A stretch of DNA of 6,302 nt. Source: an uncultured Clostridiaceae bacterium (GTDB lineage Bacteria > Bacillota > Clostridia > TANB77 > CAG-508). How positions within the stretch are numbered: the first letter of the stretch is position 1; each line of letters opens with the position of its first letter. The stretch is from assembly GCA_958402495.1 (NCBI GenBank), contig CATXTS010000115.1, positions 1 through 6,302 on the forward strand, written 5' to 3'. This document shows positions 1 to 5,906 of the stretch, one piece after another. The translations under genes were made by a program, and so were the position numbers. The notes beneath the pieces were generated by a model. It saw only the letters and a list, made by a program, of their open reading frames with translations, ran no database searches and was not told the DNA's origin.

Positions 1-1
1 A

Positions 2-502
2 AAACAAAAACAAAAGCTTCCTTTTAATTCAGATACAAAGTTGTTATTTATTTCTAGTACAGGAGGTCATTTTAGCGAATTAATGCAGTTACAAGCATTG
101 TTTTCTAAATGTCAATATCATATCGTTACTGAAAAAACACATTCTAATACGCATTTAAAAGAAAAGTATGGAAGTTGCTTTGATTTCTTATTATATGGAA
201 CAAAGAAAACACCTCTTAAATATATGTTTATCCTATTAGCAAATTGTTTTATCAGTTTATGGATATATTTAAAGTTTAGACCACAAGTGGTGATTACAAC
301 AGGTACACATACAGCAGGGCCTATGTGCTGTATTGCTAAATTATTAGGAAGTAAAGTAATTTATATTGAAACTTTTGCTAATCGTAATACCAAGACAGTG
401 GCTGGAAAGCTATTATATTATGTGGCAGATACCTTTGTTGTCCAATGGGAAGAGATGTTAAAGGTATACCCAAAAGCAAAATACTGGGGTTGGATTTATT
501 AA
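2..502 (+). CDS. pssD: PssD/Cps14F-type (Alg14-like) glycosyltransferase subunit, 5' end off window
   Basis: This is the Alg14-like membrane-anchoring half of a two-part glycosyltransferase. In this family it pairs with an Alg13-like catalytic subunit (PssE/Cps14G) on the cytoplasmic face of the membrane to add one sugar to a lipid-linked glycan. Counting from the TTG at 41, visible motifs are the first strand plus glycine loop FISSTGGHFSEL (residues 3-14), a hydrophobic segment YMFILLANCFISLWIYL (about 61-77), the TTGTHTAGP loop (about 86-94), IYIETFANRN, and the terminal WGWIY typical of the family. The frame has no stop between base 2 and base 41. TTG 41 is the only start-type codon there and has no Shine-Dalgarno sequence before it, so the true start most likely lies left of the window; I therefore mark it as 5'-partial. 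The 153 residues from TTG 41 already approach the usual family length of about 150-160. The partner gene begins 117 nt downstream, an unusually wide gap. The family call is firm; the sugar specificity is unknown. Confidence 0.88.
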   Translation, partial: KQKQKLPFNSDTKLLFISSTGGHFSELMQLQALFSKCQYHIVTEKTHSNTHLKEKYGSCFDFLLYGTKKTPLKYMFILLANCFISLWIYLKFRPQVVITTGTHTAGPMCCIAKLLGSKVIYIETFANRNTKTVAGKLLYYVADTFVVQWEEMLKVYPKAKYWGWIY

Positions 503-515
503 AATACAAAAAGCG

Positions 516-563
516 GGCCATCTGATTAAGAGTCAGAAAGTCTACCAGCTGACTAAATGGTGC
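516..563 (-). pseudogene. Truncated tRNA-Lys(CUU) gene, 5' two-thirds only, antisense to the operon
   Basis: Read on the minus strand from 563 downward, the sequence follows tRNA numbering exactly. It shows acceptor 5' strand GCACCAT (563-557), U8 and T9, D-stem AGTC (554-551), D-loop AGCTGGTA (550-543) with A14, G18G19 and A21, and D-stem partner GACT (542-539). One base (538) then leads to anticodon stem TCTGA (537-533), the 7-nt loop CTCTTAA (532-526) with anticodon CTT at 530-528 after U33, closing strand TCAGA (525-521), and variable loop TGGCC (520-516). Both arms pair perfectly. Beyond 516 there is no T-stem or GTTCRA T-loop, and no ATGGTGC strand to close the acceptor; the sequence runs into the 3' end of pssD. 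The fragment cannot make a normal tRNA. It is a broken tRNA gene, possibly left by recombination or mobile-element activity. Chance is an unlikely explanation given the order and spacing of the parts. Confidence 0.82.
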
Positions 564-569
564 AAGCGT

Positions 570-596
570 ATTTAAATCAAAAAGGCGGTTTGTAAA
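570..596 (-). promoter_or_regulatory. Possible residual promoter of the tRNA-Lys fragment
   Basis: On the minus strand, TTTACA (596-591; 5 of 6 matches to TTGACA) is followed after 15 nt by TTAAAT (575-570; 4 of 6 matches to TATAAT). The second hexamer ends 6 nt before the first base of the tRNA-Lys fragment at 563, a plausible distance for a tRNA promoter. The spacer is shorter than the optimum and the region is AT-rich, so this may be coincidence. If active, it would drive antisense transcription into the end of pssD. Confidence 0.2.
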
Positions 597-619
597 ATAA
601 GAAGTGGAGAAGGAAGAAA

Positions 620-1108
620 ATGATATTTGTAACGTTGGGAACACAGGATAAGCCTTTTAATAGATTGCTAGAGGCTGTGGAAAAGCAAATAGAAAGAGGA
701 ACGATACAAGAAGAAGTAATTGCACAAGTAGGATGTACAAAGTTTTCCTCTGATAAAATGAAAGTTTTAGATTATCTGCAAATGGAAGAATTTGACCAAC
801 TGATGGATAAGGCAGATTTAATTATTACACATGCAGGAGTAGGTTCCATTATTGCTGGTTTGGAAAAACATAAGAAGATGATTGTAGCTGCTAGAGAAAA
901 AGCGTATGGGGAACATGTGAATAATCATCAAGAACAGATTTTAGAGAATTTTAGCCATAGAGGTTATATTATTCCTTTGATAGAATTTGAAGAACTAGAT
1001 GAAGCGTTAAAACAAGCAAAAAAATTTGTTCCACAGGAATTTACAAGTAATAATAGGCATTTTATAAATTGTTTGACAGAAGAAATCGAAACATTAATCA
1101 ACCAATAA
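620..1108 (+). CDS. pssE: PssE/Cps14G-type (Alg13-like) glycosyltransferase catalytic subunit
   Basis: This is the predicted catalytic half of the PssD-PssE glycosyltransferase, related to Alg13 and to the C-terminal domain of GT28 enzymes. It binds the nucleotide sugar and is held at the membrane by the PssD partner. At 162 residues it has the normal length for the family. Visible motifs are the N-terminal MIFVTLGTQDKPFNRLL (1-17), the donor-site segment ADLIITHAGVGSI (65-77), and EHVNNHQ (98-104), equivalent to the family EHxxxHQ motif. ATG 620 is preceded by GGAG (606-609) and AAGGA (610-614). In characterised relatives, Cps14F/G adds galactose and rhizobial PssDE adds glucuronic acid. The ugd gene downstream makes glucuronate a reasonable guess here, but nothing in the sequence proves the donor. 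The gap to pssD holds a truncated antisense tRNA gene, whereas such pairs normally lie side by side. Confidence 0.92.
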   Translation: MIFVTLGTQDKPFNRLLEAVEKQIERGTIQEEVIAQVGCTKFSSDKMKVLDYLQMEEFDQLMDKADLIITHAGVGSIIAGLEKHKKMIVAAREKAYGEHVNNHQEQILENFSHRGYIIPLIEFEELDEALKQAKKFVPQEFTSNNRHFINCLTEEIETLINQ

Positions 1109-1136
1109 AATAGGAATAAAAGAAGGTAGAAAACAT

Positions 1137-1646
1137 ATGAATTTAAAGGCTTTATTTGATTTAAATTATGGATTATATATTGTTAGCTCACAAGCAGAAG
1201 GAAAGTTTTCTGGCTGTGTGGTTAATACCGTAACACAGATTACTGCTGAGGAGAAACCAAAGTTAATTGTAGCAATTAATAAGGATAATTATACTTCTCA
1301 ATTAGCTTTGAAAAGTAAAAAGATAAATATATCTGTTTTGTCAGAAGAGGCAGATATGTTGTTAATCGGAAAGTTTGGTTTTCGTTCTGGGAAAGATTTT
1401 GATAAATTAGAAGGAACTACTTATCGAATAGGAAAAAATGGGATACCGATTATTACACAAGCGAGTGTTTCTTATATGGAGTGCAATGTGTTAGAAGCAG
1501 AAGATTACCATACACATTATTTGTTTGTTTTAGAATTACAAGAGGCTGAAGAACTAAATGAACAGGCTAGACCAATGACATATGACTATTATCATCGTGT
1601 GCTAAAAGGAAAAACACCACCTAAAGCGTCTAGTTATGTAAAATAG
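1137..1646 (+). CDS. Flavin reductase-like FMN-binding protein (Hrb N-terminal type, no rubredoxin domain)
   Basis: This 169-residue protein has the FMN-binding split-barrel fold of the flavin reductase family. It resembles the N-terminal half of high-molecular-weight rubredoxin (Hrb) of anaerobic clostridia, which passes electrons from NAD(P)H through FMN to rubredoxin in oxygen or NO detoxification. Features that support this are the start MNLKALFDLNYGLYIVSS, the NTVTQITAEEKPKLIVAINK strand (residues 30-49), NISVLSEEADMLLIGKFGFRSGKDFDK (about 64-90), and the C-terminal MTYDYYHRVLKGKTPP (147-162). In Hrb that last segment leads into a Cys4 rubredoxin domain; here the protein stops a few residues later (SSYVK). 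ATG 1137 has GAAGGT (1122-1127) as a modest ribosome binding site. The gene lies 28 nt after pssE, so it may be co-transcribed with it. It has no known role in polysaccharide synthesis and may be a locus-boundary gene. The electron donor and acceptor are unknown. Confidence 0.85.
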   Translation: MNLKALFDLNYGLYIVSSQAEGKFSGCVVNTVTQITAEEKPKLIVAINKDNYTSQLALKSKKINISVLSEEADMLLIGKFGFRSGKDFDKLEGTTYRIGKNGIPIITQASVSYMECNVLEAEDYHTHYLFVLELQEAEELNEQARPMTYDYYHRVLKGKTPPKASSYVK

Positions 1647-1695
1647 TGCATTTAACATAAAAGTTACATAAATTCCATAAAATGACAGAAAAATG

Positions 1696-1724
1696 TTGTA
1701 AAATCTCGAAATTAATAGTATAAT
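1696..1724 (+). promoter_or_regulatory. Sigma-A-type promoter of the downstream polysaccharide operon
   Basis: TTGTAA (1696-1701) and a perfect TATAAT (1719-1724) are separated by exactly 17 nt. Transcription would begin near 1731, giving a leader of about 113 nt before the sugar transferase start codon at 1844. There is no TGn extension of the -10 element. The promoter makes the genes from 1844 onward a transcription unit of their own, separable from pssD-pssE-flavin reductase upstream. Confidence 0.72.
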
Positions 1725-1764
1725 AGAATAGACAGTAAAAAAAGGGTAAAACAAAATAAAAAAC

Positions 1765-1784
1765 AACAAAGGCATGCCTTTGTT
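1765..1784 (+). terminator. Perfect 20-bp palindrome in leader, possible attenuator or weak terminator
   Basis: The half-site AACAAAGGCA is followed immediately by its exact reverse complement. As RNA it gives an 8-bp stem with a CATG loop, preceded by an A-rich stretch and followed by a T-rich stretch at 1783-1791. That is the shape of a weak intrinsic terminator. It lies about 40 nt downstream of the operon promoter, so it would act as an attenuator on that transcript. It would also be the first terminator-like hairpin met by read-through from the flavin reductase gene, after which I see no other. As DNA it could instead be an operator for a dimeric regulator. The palindrome itself is certain; the function is not. 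Confidence 0.45.
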
Positions 1785-1808
1785 TATCTTTGATATATCA
1801 AAGATAAA
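1783..1808 (+). repeat. Perfect 26-bp palindrome abutting the first, in the operon leader
   Basis: The half-site TTTATCTTTGATA is followed directly by its exact reverse complement, with no spacer. As RNA it would form an 11-bp stem closed by a TATA loop. It overlaps the preceding palindrome by 2 nt and shares its CTTTG/CAAAG core in inverted order, so each CAAAG could pair with either CTTTG. A smaller hairpin, AAGAT (1801-1805) with ATCTT (1812-1816), would compete with its 3' arm. No T-tract follows, so it is not an intrinsic terminator. It is either an operator-type DNA site or part of a folded leader RNA ending 20 nt before the AGGGGGA ribosome binding site. Confidence 0.6.
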
Positions 1809-1843
1809 AGAATCTTAAACAAATAAATAGGGGGAAATATAAA

Positions 1844-2470
1844 ATGTATCAACATGTTGTTAAAAGAGTACTAGACATCGTTTTAGCAGCTATATTATTA
1901 GTTATCGCAGCAATTCCAATGGTAATTGTAGCAATTTGTATCAAAATAGAGGACAAGGGTCCTATCATTTATAAATCAAAGAGAATGGGAAAAGGTTGCA
2001 AGGTTTTCAATACATATAAATTTAGATCTATGAAACATAATCGTGAAGAGTTAAAAAGTAATTTAAGCCATGAAGAGATGGTGACTAAAGTAGGCAAAGT
2101 TATTAGAAAGACTAGTTTAGATGAATTACCTCAATTATTTAATATTTTAAAAGGGGAAATGAGTTTTATTGGTCCTAGGCCTTGGATTCCAGAGTATTAT
2201 GAATGGTTTACAGACGAACAAAAAAGAAGAAGTGATGTTTTGCCAGGTATTTCTGGTTTAGCTCAAGTGAAAGGAAGAAATGGTATTCATATATTTAAAA
2301 AGATTGAATATGACCTATACTATGTAGACCATATTAGTTTCTTTTTAGATATTAAGTTAGTTTTTGAGACAATTGTACAAGTGTTCAAAAAGACAAATGC
2401 AGAGATTTCAGAGCAAGGTATTAAAGAAGAAATTAGAGAATTACAGAAACAAGAAGCAAAGGCAATTTAA
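1844..2470 (+). CDS. Initiating undecaprenyl-phosphate sugar-1-phosphate transferase (monotopic PGT, WcaJ/PglC type)
   Basis: This enzyme transfers a sugar-1-phosphate from a UDP-sugar to undecaprenyl phosphate, the first committed step of repeat-unit assembly at the inner face of the membrane. Its 208 residues match the compact form that contains only the catalytic domain. Residues 9-32 form the hydrophobic re-entrant helix with a central Pro25. GPIIYKSKRMGK (39-50) and KFRSM (59-63) follow. The catalytic Asp-Glu pair is D93-E94 in TSLDELPQLFNILKGEMSFI (90-109), and PRP is at 111-113. PGISGLAQVKGRN (134-146) and YDLYYVDH (156-163) complete the family signature. The large N-terminal membrane domain of full-length WcaJ/CpsE proteins is absent. 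The start at ATG 1844 has a strong AGGGGGA site (1829-1835). It is the first gene after the 1696-1724 promoter and lies 13 nt before the next start. Whether the first sugar is glucose, galactose or a diamino sugar cannot be read from the sequence. Confidence 0.95.
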   Translation: MYQHVVKRVLDIVLAAILLVIAAIPMVIVAICIKIEDKGPIIYKSKRMGKGCKVFNTYKFRSMKHNREELKSNLSHEEMVTKVGKVIRKTSLDELPQLFNILKGEMSFIGPRPWIPEYYEWFTDEQKRRSDVLPGISGLAQVKGRNGIHIFKKIEYDLYYVDHISFFLDIKLVFETIVQVFKKTNAEISEQGIKEEIRELQKQEAKAI

Positions 2471-2477
2471 AAGGGGA
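2471..2477 (+). promoter_or_regulatory. Ribosome binding site that fixes the GT4 start at 2484
   Basis: AAGGGGA lies directly after the TAA of the sugar transferase gene (2468-2470). Its GGGG (2473-2476) is 7 nt before ATG 2484. The reading frame is also open upstream to an ATG at 2364, but that start would overlap the previous gene by more than 100 nt and add 40 basic residues before the normal GT4 first strand. The site therefore supports 2484. Confidence 0.8.
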
Positions 2478-2483
2478 ATAATA

Positions 2484-3590
2484 ATGAAGATAATAATGAT
2501 AGCACCAAAAACTAGTACTTTTATTAACTTTAGAGGAGATTTAATGAAAGCAATTTCTAGTAAGGGAAATGAAATAGTAGCTATATGTCCGGAAAGTGGA
2601 TTCGAAGAAACATTAAAGGAACTAGGTGCCAGATGTAAAGTAGTGCCTTTGAAAAAAACATCGACCACTATTTTGGATAATTTAGCTTATTTAAATCGTT
2701 TAACTAAAATTATAAAGGAAGAAAAGCCAGATAAAATATTTGCCTATACGATTAAACCAGTTATATTTGGCTCTATTGCAGCTAAGAGAGCTAAAATTAA
2801 AGAAATGTATTCCATGATAACAGGTTTGGGGTATGTATATGCTGTAGATTCCTTTAAAACTAAGATTTTGCAATTTATATGTGGTACAGGATATAAAATA
2901 GCTTTTAAATTTAATAAAAAAGTTATTTTCCAAAATAAAGATGATATCGATGAGTTTGTGCATAGAAAATATTTAAAAAGAGATAAATGTAAATTAGTAG
3001 ATGGTTCTGGGGTTAATATGGAAAGGTTTAAAAGAAACCCTTTGCCAGAAGGAAATACATTTTTAATGGTATCTCGTATTTTAAAACAAAAAGGTGTTAG
3101 AGAATATTTTGAAGCTGCAAAGATAGTAAAGGAAAAATATCCTCAAACACAGTTTTTGTATGTTGGGGCAGAAGATAAAACTCAGTTAGCGTTAAATTTA
3201 GATGAAGTAAGAAGCGAATTTTTAGATACAGGGGTTATCCAATATTGTGGAGAATCGAATGATGTGCCATCTTATATTGCAAAATGTACTTGTTTTGTTT
3301 TGCCTTCCTATTATAGAGAAGGTGTACCAAGAACTTTATTAGAAGCACTAGCAATGGGTAGACCAATCCTAACAACAGATACTGTTGGATGTAGAGAAAC
3401 GGTAAAAGAAGGTATTAATGGATTTTTTGTACCGATAAGGGATGCAAAAATATTAGCAGAAAAAATGATATATATGGTAGAACATAGAGACGAATTAGAA
3501 AAAATGTCGGAAGCTAGTTATGTTTATTGTAAAGAAAGATTTGATGTAGACATTATTAATAAAAAAATGTTAGAAATTATGGAAATATAA
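2484..3590 (+). CDS. GT4-family (GT-B fold) glycosyltransferase
   Basis: This 368-residue retaining glycosyltransferase probably adds the second or a later sugar to the lipid-linked repeat unit. It begins with the expected first strand MKIIMIAPKTSTFINFRGDL. The N-terminal domain contains AYTIKPVIFGSIAAKRAKI (about 87-105), a pattern common in capsular GT4 enzymes of the CapM/PglA kind. The C-terminal donor domain starts near residue 172 (DGSGVNMERF, 173-182) and contains LMVSRILKQKGVREYFEA (194-211). The E-x7-E motif is E279 and E287 in EGVPRTLLEALAMGRPILTT, and NGFFVP (312-317) follows. Length and domain order are normal and nothing appears broken. It lies 13 nt after the sugar transferase and 17 nt before ugd, with a strong ribosome binding site, so the three are surely co-transcribed. 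Donor and acceptor sugars cannot be assigned; an N-acetylhexosamine or galactose transferase would fit the closest named families. Confidence 0.93.
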   Translation: MKIIMIAPKTSTFINFRGDLMKAISSKGNEIVAICPESGFEETLKELGARCKVVPLKKTSTTILDNLAYLNRLTKIIKEEKPDKIFAYTIKPVIFGSIAAKRAKIKEMYSMITGLGYVYAVDSFKTKILQFICGTGYKIAFKFNKKVIFQNKDDIDEFVHRKYLKRDKCKLVDGSGVNMERFKRNPLPEGNTFLMVSRILKQKGVREYFEAAKIVKEKYPQTQFLYVGAEDKTQLALNLDEVRSEFLDTGVIQYCGESNDVPSYIAKCTCFVLPSYYREGVPRTLLEALAMGRPILTTDTVGCRETVKEGINGFFVPIRDAKILAEKMIYMVEHRDELEKMSEASYVYCKERFDVDIINKKMLEIMEI

Positions 3591-3607
3591 ATGGAGGCAA
3601 AAACAAA

Positions 3608-4903
3608 ATGATTAAAATTGCAGTAGCAGGAACAGGATATGTAGGCTTAGTGGCTGGTGTATGTTTTGCAGAAAGAGGACATCAAGTTACTTGTGTCGAT
3701 GTAGATGAAAAGAAGGTAGAGATGATGAAACAGGGCATCTCTCCTATTTATGAGAAAGACCTAGAAGAATTAATGCAAAAAAATTATAAGGCGGGAAGAT
3801 TAAATTATACAACAGATTATCAAACAGCTTATAAGGATGCAGATGCTATTTTTATTGGAGTAGGAACACCGGAACAGCCAGACGGCTCTGCTAATTTAAC
3901 TTATGTAGCGACAGTATCTAGACAGATAGCAGAGAGTATAGAAAAGAATTGTCTAGTAGTTGTAAAATCAACAGTTCCAGTGGGAACAAATGATAAAGTA
4001 GAGCAATTTATTAAGGATTCTTTAGTACATAAGGTTAAAGTAGAAGTGGCAAGTAATCCAGAATTCTTAGCACAAGGAAATGCTGTAAGAGATACATTAC
4101 AAGCCAAAAGAATTGTTATAGGAACGAATAGCAAAGAAGCAGAAGATTTACTAATGAAGATTTATGAGCCTTTTGGACTACCAATTGTTTCTGTCAACAG
4201 AAGAAGCGCAGAAATGATTAAATATGCTTCTAATGATTTCTTAGCATTAAAAATTTCTTATATGAATGATATTGCTAATCTTTGTGAATTAGTTGGTGCG
4301 AATATCGAGGATGTGGCTAAAGGAATGAGCTATGACCCAAGGATTGGTTCTAGTTTCTTACATGCAGGTATTGGTTATGGGGGAAGTTGCTTCCCAAAAG
4401 ATACAAAAGCTTTAAGCTATCTTGCAAAACAAAATGGATATAATTTGAAAACAGTACAGGCTGCTGTAGATGTTAATAAGACACAAAAAACAAGATTATA
4501 TAAAAAAGCTTGTGATAGATTAATTACTTTTAATCATCTAAAAGTAGCTGTTTTAGGATTAGCTTTTAAAGCAGGTACAGATGATTTAAGAGAAGCACCA
4601 TCCTTAGACAATGTAGCTTTATTATTAGAACAAGGTGCAGATATTTATGCATATGATCCTGTAGCTGTAGAAAATTTTAAGAAAAAGTATCCTACTCAAA
4701 TCCATTATGTAGAGAATCCAGAAGATGCATTAGACAAAGCTAATGTATGCTTTATTTTCACAGAGTGGGAGCAAATTAAGTCTATTAAACCAGAAAGCTA
4801 TAAGAAACTTATGAGAACACCTTTAGTATATGATGGAAGAAATATTTACAATTTAGAAGATATGAAGAAGGCAGGAATAGAATATTACTCAATTGGTAGA
4901 TAA
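3608..4903 (+). CDS. ugd: UDP-glucose 6-dehydrogenase
   Basis: This enzyme oxidises UDP-glucose to UDP-glucuronate in the cytoplasm with two NAD+, supplying uronic acid for the polymer. At 431 residues it has the usual bacterial length. The N-terminal Rossmann domain shows GTGYVGLVAGVCFAERGH (8-25), VGTPEQPDGSAN (85-96) and VVKSTVPVGT (118-127). SNPEFLAQGNAVRD (149-162) contributes the catalytic Glu152. The central helical part has AEMIKYASNDFLALKISYMN (201-220) with Lys205. The catalytic cysteine is Cys261 in GYGGSCFPKD, with Asp265 nearby. The C-terminal UDP-binding domain carries VAVLGLAFKAGTDDLREAPS (313-332) and YDGRNIY. All key residues are present. The homologous GDP-mannose and UDP-ManNAc dehydrogenases are less likely, given the overall motif set and the epimerase that follows. 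ATG 3608 follows GGAGG (3593-3597). The gene lies 17 nt after the GT4 gene and 20 nt before the epimerase. Confidence 0.96.
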   Translation: MIKIAVAGTGYVGLVAGVCFAERGHQVTCVDVDEKKVEMMKQGISPIYEKDLEELMQKNYKAGRLNYTTDYQTAYKDADAIFIGVGTPEQPDGSANLTYVATVSRQIAESIEKNCLVVVKSTVPVGTNDKVEQFIKDSLVHKVKVEVASNPEFLAQGNAVRDTLQAKRIVIGTNSKEAEDLLMKIYEPFGLPIVSVNRRSAEMIKYASNDFLALKISYMNDIANLCELVGANIEDVAKGMSYDPRIGSSFLHAGIGYGGSCFPKDTKALSYLAKQNGYNLKTVQAAVDVNKTQKTRLYKKACDRLITFNHLKVAVLGLAFKAGTDDLREAPSLDNVALLLEQGADIYAYDPVAVENFKKKYPTQIHYVENPEDALDKANVCFIFTEWEQIKSIKPESYKKLMRTPLVYDGRNIYNLEDMKKAGIEYYSIGR

Positions 4904-4923
4904 AAGAAAGAAGGAAATTAAAA

Positions 4924-5892
4924 ATGAAAACATATTTAATTACAGGAGGAGCAGGTTTTATAGGCTCTCATCTAGCAGATGAATTATTGGCAAAAGGAAA
5001 TAAAGTAGTAGTTATAGATAATTTTAATGACTTTTATAATCCCCAAATTAAAGAAAATAATATAAAGCATAATTTATCTAATCAAAATTATAAATTAGAA
5101 AGAATAGATATTAGAGATGCTAAAGAAGTGGATAGAGTATTTGCAGAAAATAAGATAGATAATATTATGCACTTAGCTGCTATGGCAGGGGTAAGACCTT
5201 CTATAGAAGACCCTGTACTTTATCAAGAAGTAAATTGCTTAGGAAGTCAAAATATATTAGAAGCAATGAAAAAGCATGGCGTTAGCAATATAGTGTTTGC
5301 CTCTTCTAGTTCTGTATATGGTAATACAAAAACAGTACCTTTTAAAGAGACGGATATTGTAGATTATGCAATTAGCCCATATGCTGCTACTAAAAAAGCA
5401 AATGAAGTAATGACACATGTATATCATAAATTATTTGGATTTAATGTAATTATGTTAAGATTTTTCACTGTATATGGAGAAAGACAAAGACCAGATTTAG
5501 CAATTAATAAATTTACAAGAATGATTTTAGAAGATAAGCCTATTCCTGTATTTGGAGATGGTACTACTTCTAGAGACTATACTTATGTTAAAGATATTAT
5601 AGATGGTATAACTAAATCTCTAAAGTATGTAGAAGAACATGAAAATGTATATGAAATTTTAAACTTAGGGGAATCAGAACCAGTTACTTTAAATGAAATG
5701 ATTGAAACCATAGAAGACGTACTTGATAAAAAAGCTATTATTGATAGAAAACCTATGCAACCAGGAGATGTCGATAGAACATATGCGGATATTACTAAGG
5801 CAAAGCAATTAATTGGGTATACGCCTAAAACATCTTTTAAGCAAGGTATTCAAAATTTTGTAAATTGGTATTTAAAAAATAAAGACTTATAG
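4924..5892 (+). CDS. NAD-dependent sugar epimerase, probably UDP-glucuronate 4-epimerase
   Basis: This is a 322-residue extended short-chain dehydrogenase/reductase that would interconvert UDP-glucuronate and UDP-galacturonate using bound NAD. It has the TGGAGFIGSHL nucleotide-binding loop (7-17), HLAAMAGVRPSIEDP (83-97), the catalytic serine region FASSSSVYG (125-133), and the YxxxK pair Y153 and K157 in SPYAATKKANE. RFFTVYGERQRPDLAINKF (179-197) and QPGDVDRTYADITKA (279-293) follow. The AAMAGVRPS, RQRPDLAI and PGDV-TYADI elements are those of UDP-glucuronate 4-epimerases (CapI/Cap1J/GAE type), as distinct from GalE UDP-glucose epimerases. The position directly behind ugd supports this, since ugd would supply the substrate. 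A UDP-glucose or UDP-GlcNAc 4-epimerase remains possible. The ribosome binding site is AAGGAAA a few bases before ATG 4924. The gene ends 14 nt before the acyltransferase start. Confidence 0.9.
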   Translation: MKTYLITGGAGFIGSHLADELLAKGNKVVVIDNFNDFYNPQIKENNIKHNLSNQNYKLERIDIRDAKEVDRVFAENKIDNIMHLAAMAGVRPSIEDPVLYQEVNCLGSQNILEAMKKHGVSNIVFASSSSVYGNTKTVPFKETDIVDYAISPYAATKKANEVMTHVYHKLFGFNVIMLRFFTVYGERQRPDLAINKFTRMILEDKPIPVFGDGTTSRDYTYVKDIIDGITKSLKYVEEHENVYEILNLGESEPVTLNEMIETIEDVLDKKAIIDRKPMQPGDVDRTYADITKAKQLIGYTPKTSFKQGIQNFVNWYLKNKDL

Positions 5893-5906
5893 GAATAGAG
5901 GAAAAA

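Noticed and set aside
41..43. TTG 41 as the true start of the Alg14-like gene
   Set aside because: The frame is open to the window edge, no Shine-Dalgarno sequence precedes TTG, and starting there trims the first beta strand to its minimum. The start probably lies upstream of the window.
511..563. tRNA-Lys interrupted by an intron rather than truncated
   Set aside because: Bacterial tRNA introns of group I type usually split the anticodon loop, which is intact here. No 3' tRNA part is visible downstream on the minus strand within the window.
378..644. Minus-strand open frame of 88 codons
   Set aside because: It spans the end of pssD, the tRNA fragment and the start of pssE. It has no ribosome binding site or recognisable protein family and is a shadow frame.
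2364..2483. N-terminal extension of the GT4 protein from ATG 2364
   Set aside because: It overlaps the sugar transferase gene in another frame and encodes a lysine/arginine-rich stretch unlike GT4 N-termini. ATG 2484 has a well-placed AAGGGGA site.
2599..2606. GATTCGAA resembling a tRNA T-loop, as a possible missing part of the tRNA-Lys fragment
   Set aside because: It encodes part of the GT4 protein, is 2 kb away and has no flanking T-stem or acceptor sequence. It is a coincidence.
2441..2963. Two minus-strand open frames opposite the GT4 gene
   Set aside because: They lie opposite a clearly coding GT4 gene and encode low-complexity Ile/Phe-rich translations with no family features.
3901..4134. 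Minus-strand open frame opposite ugd
   Set aside because: It is entirely within the conserved ugd coding sequence and is an antisense shadow.
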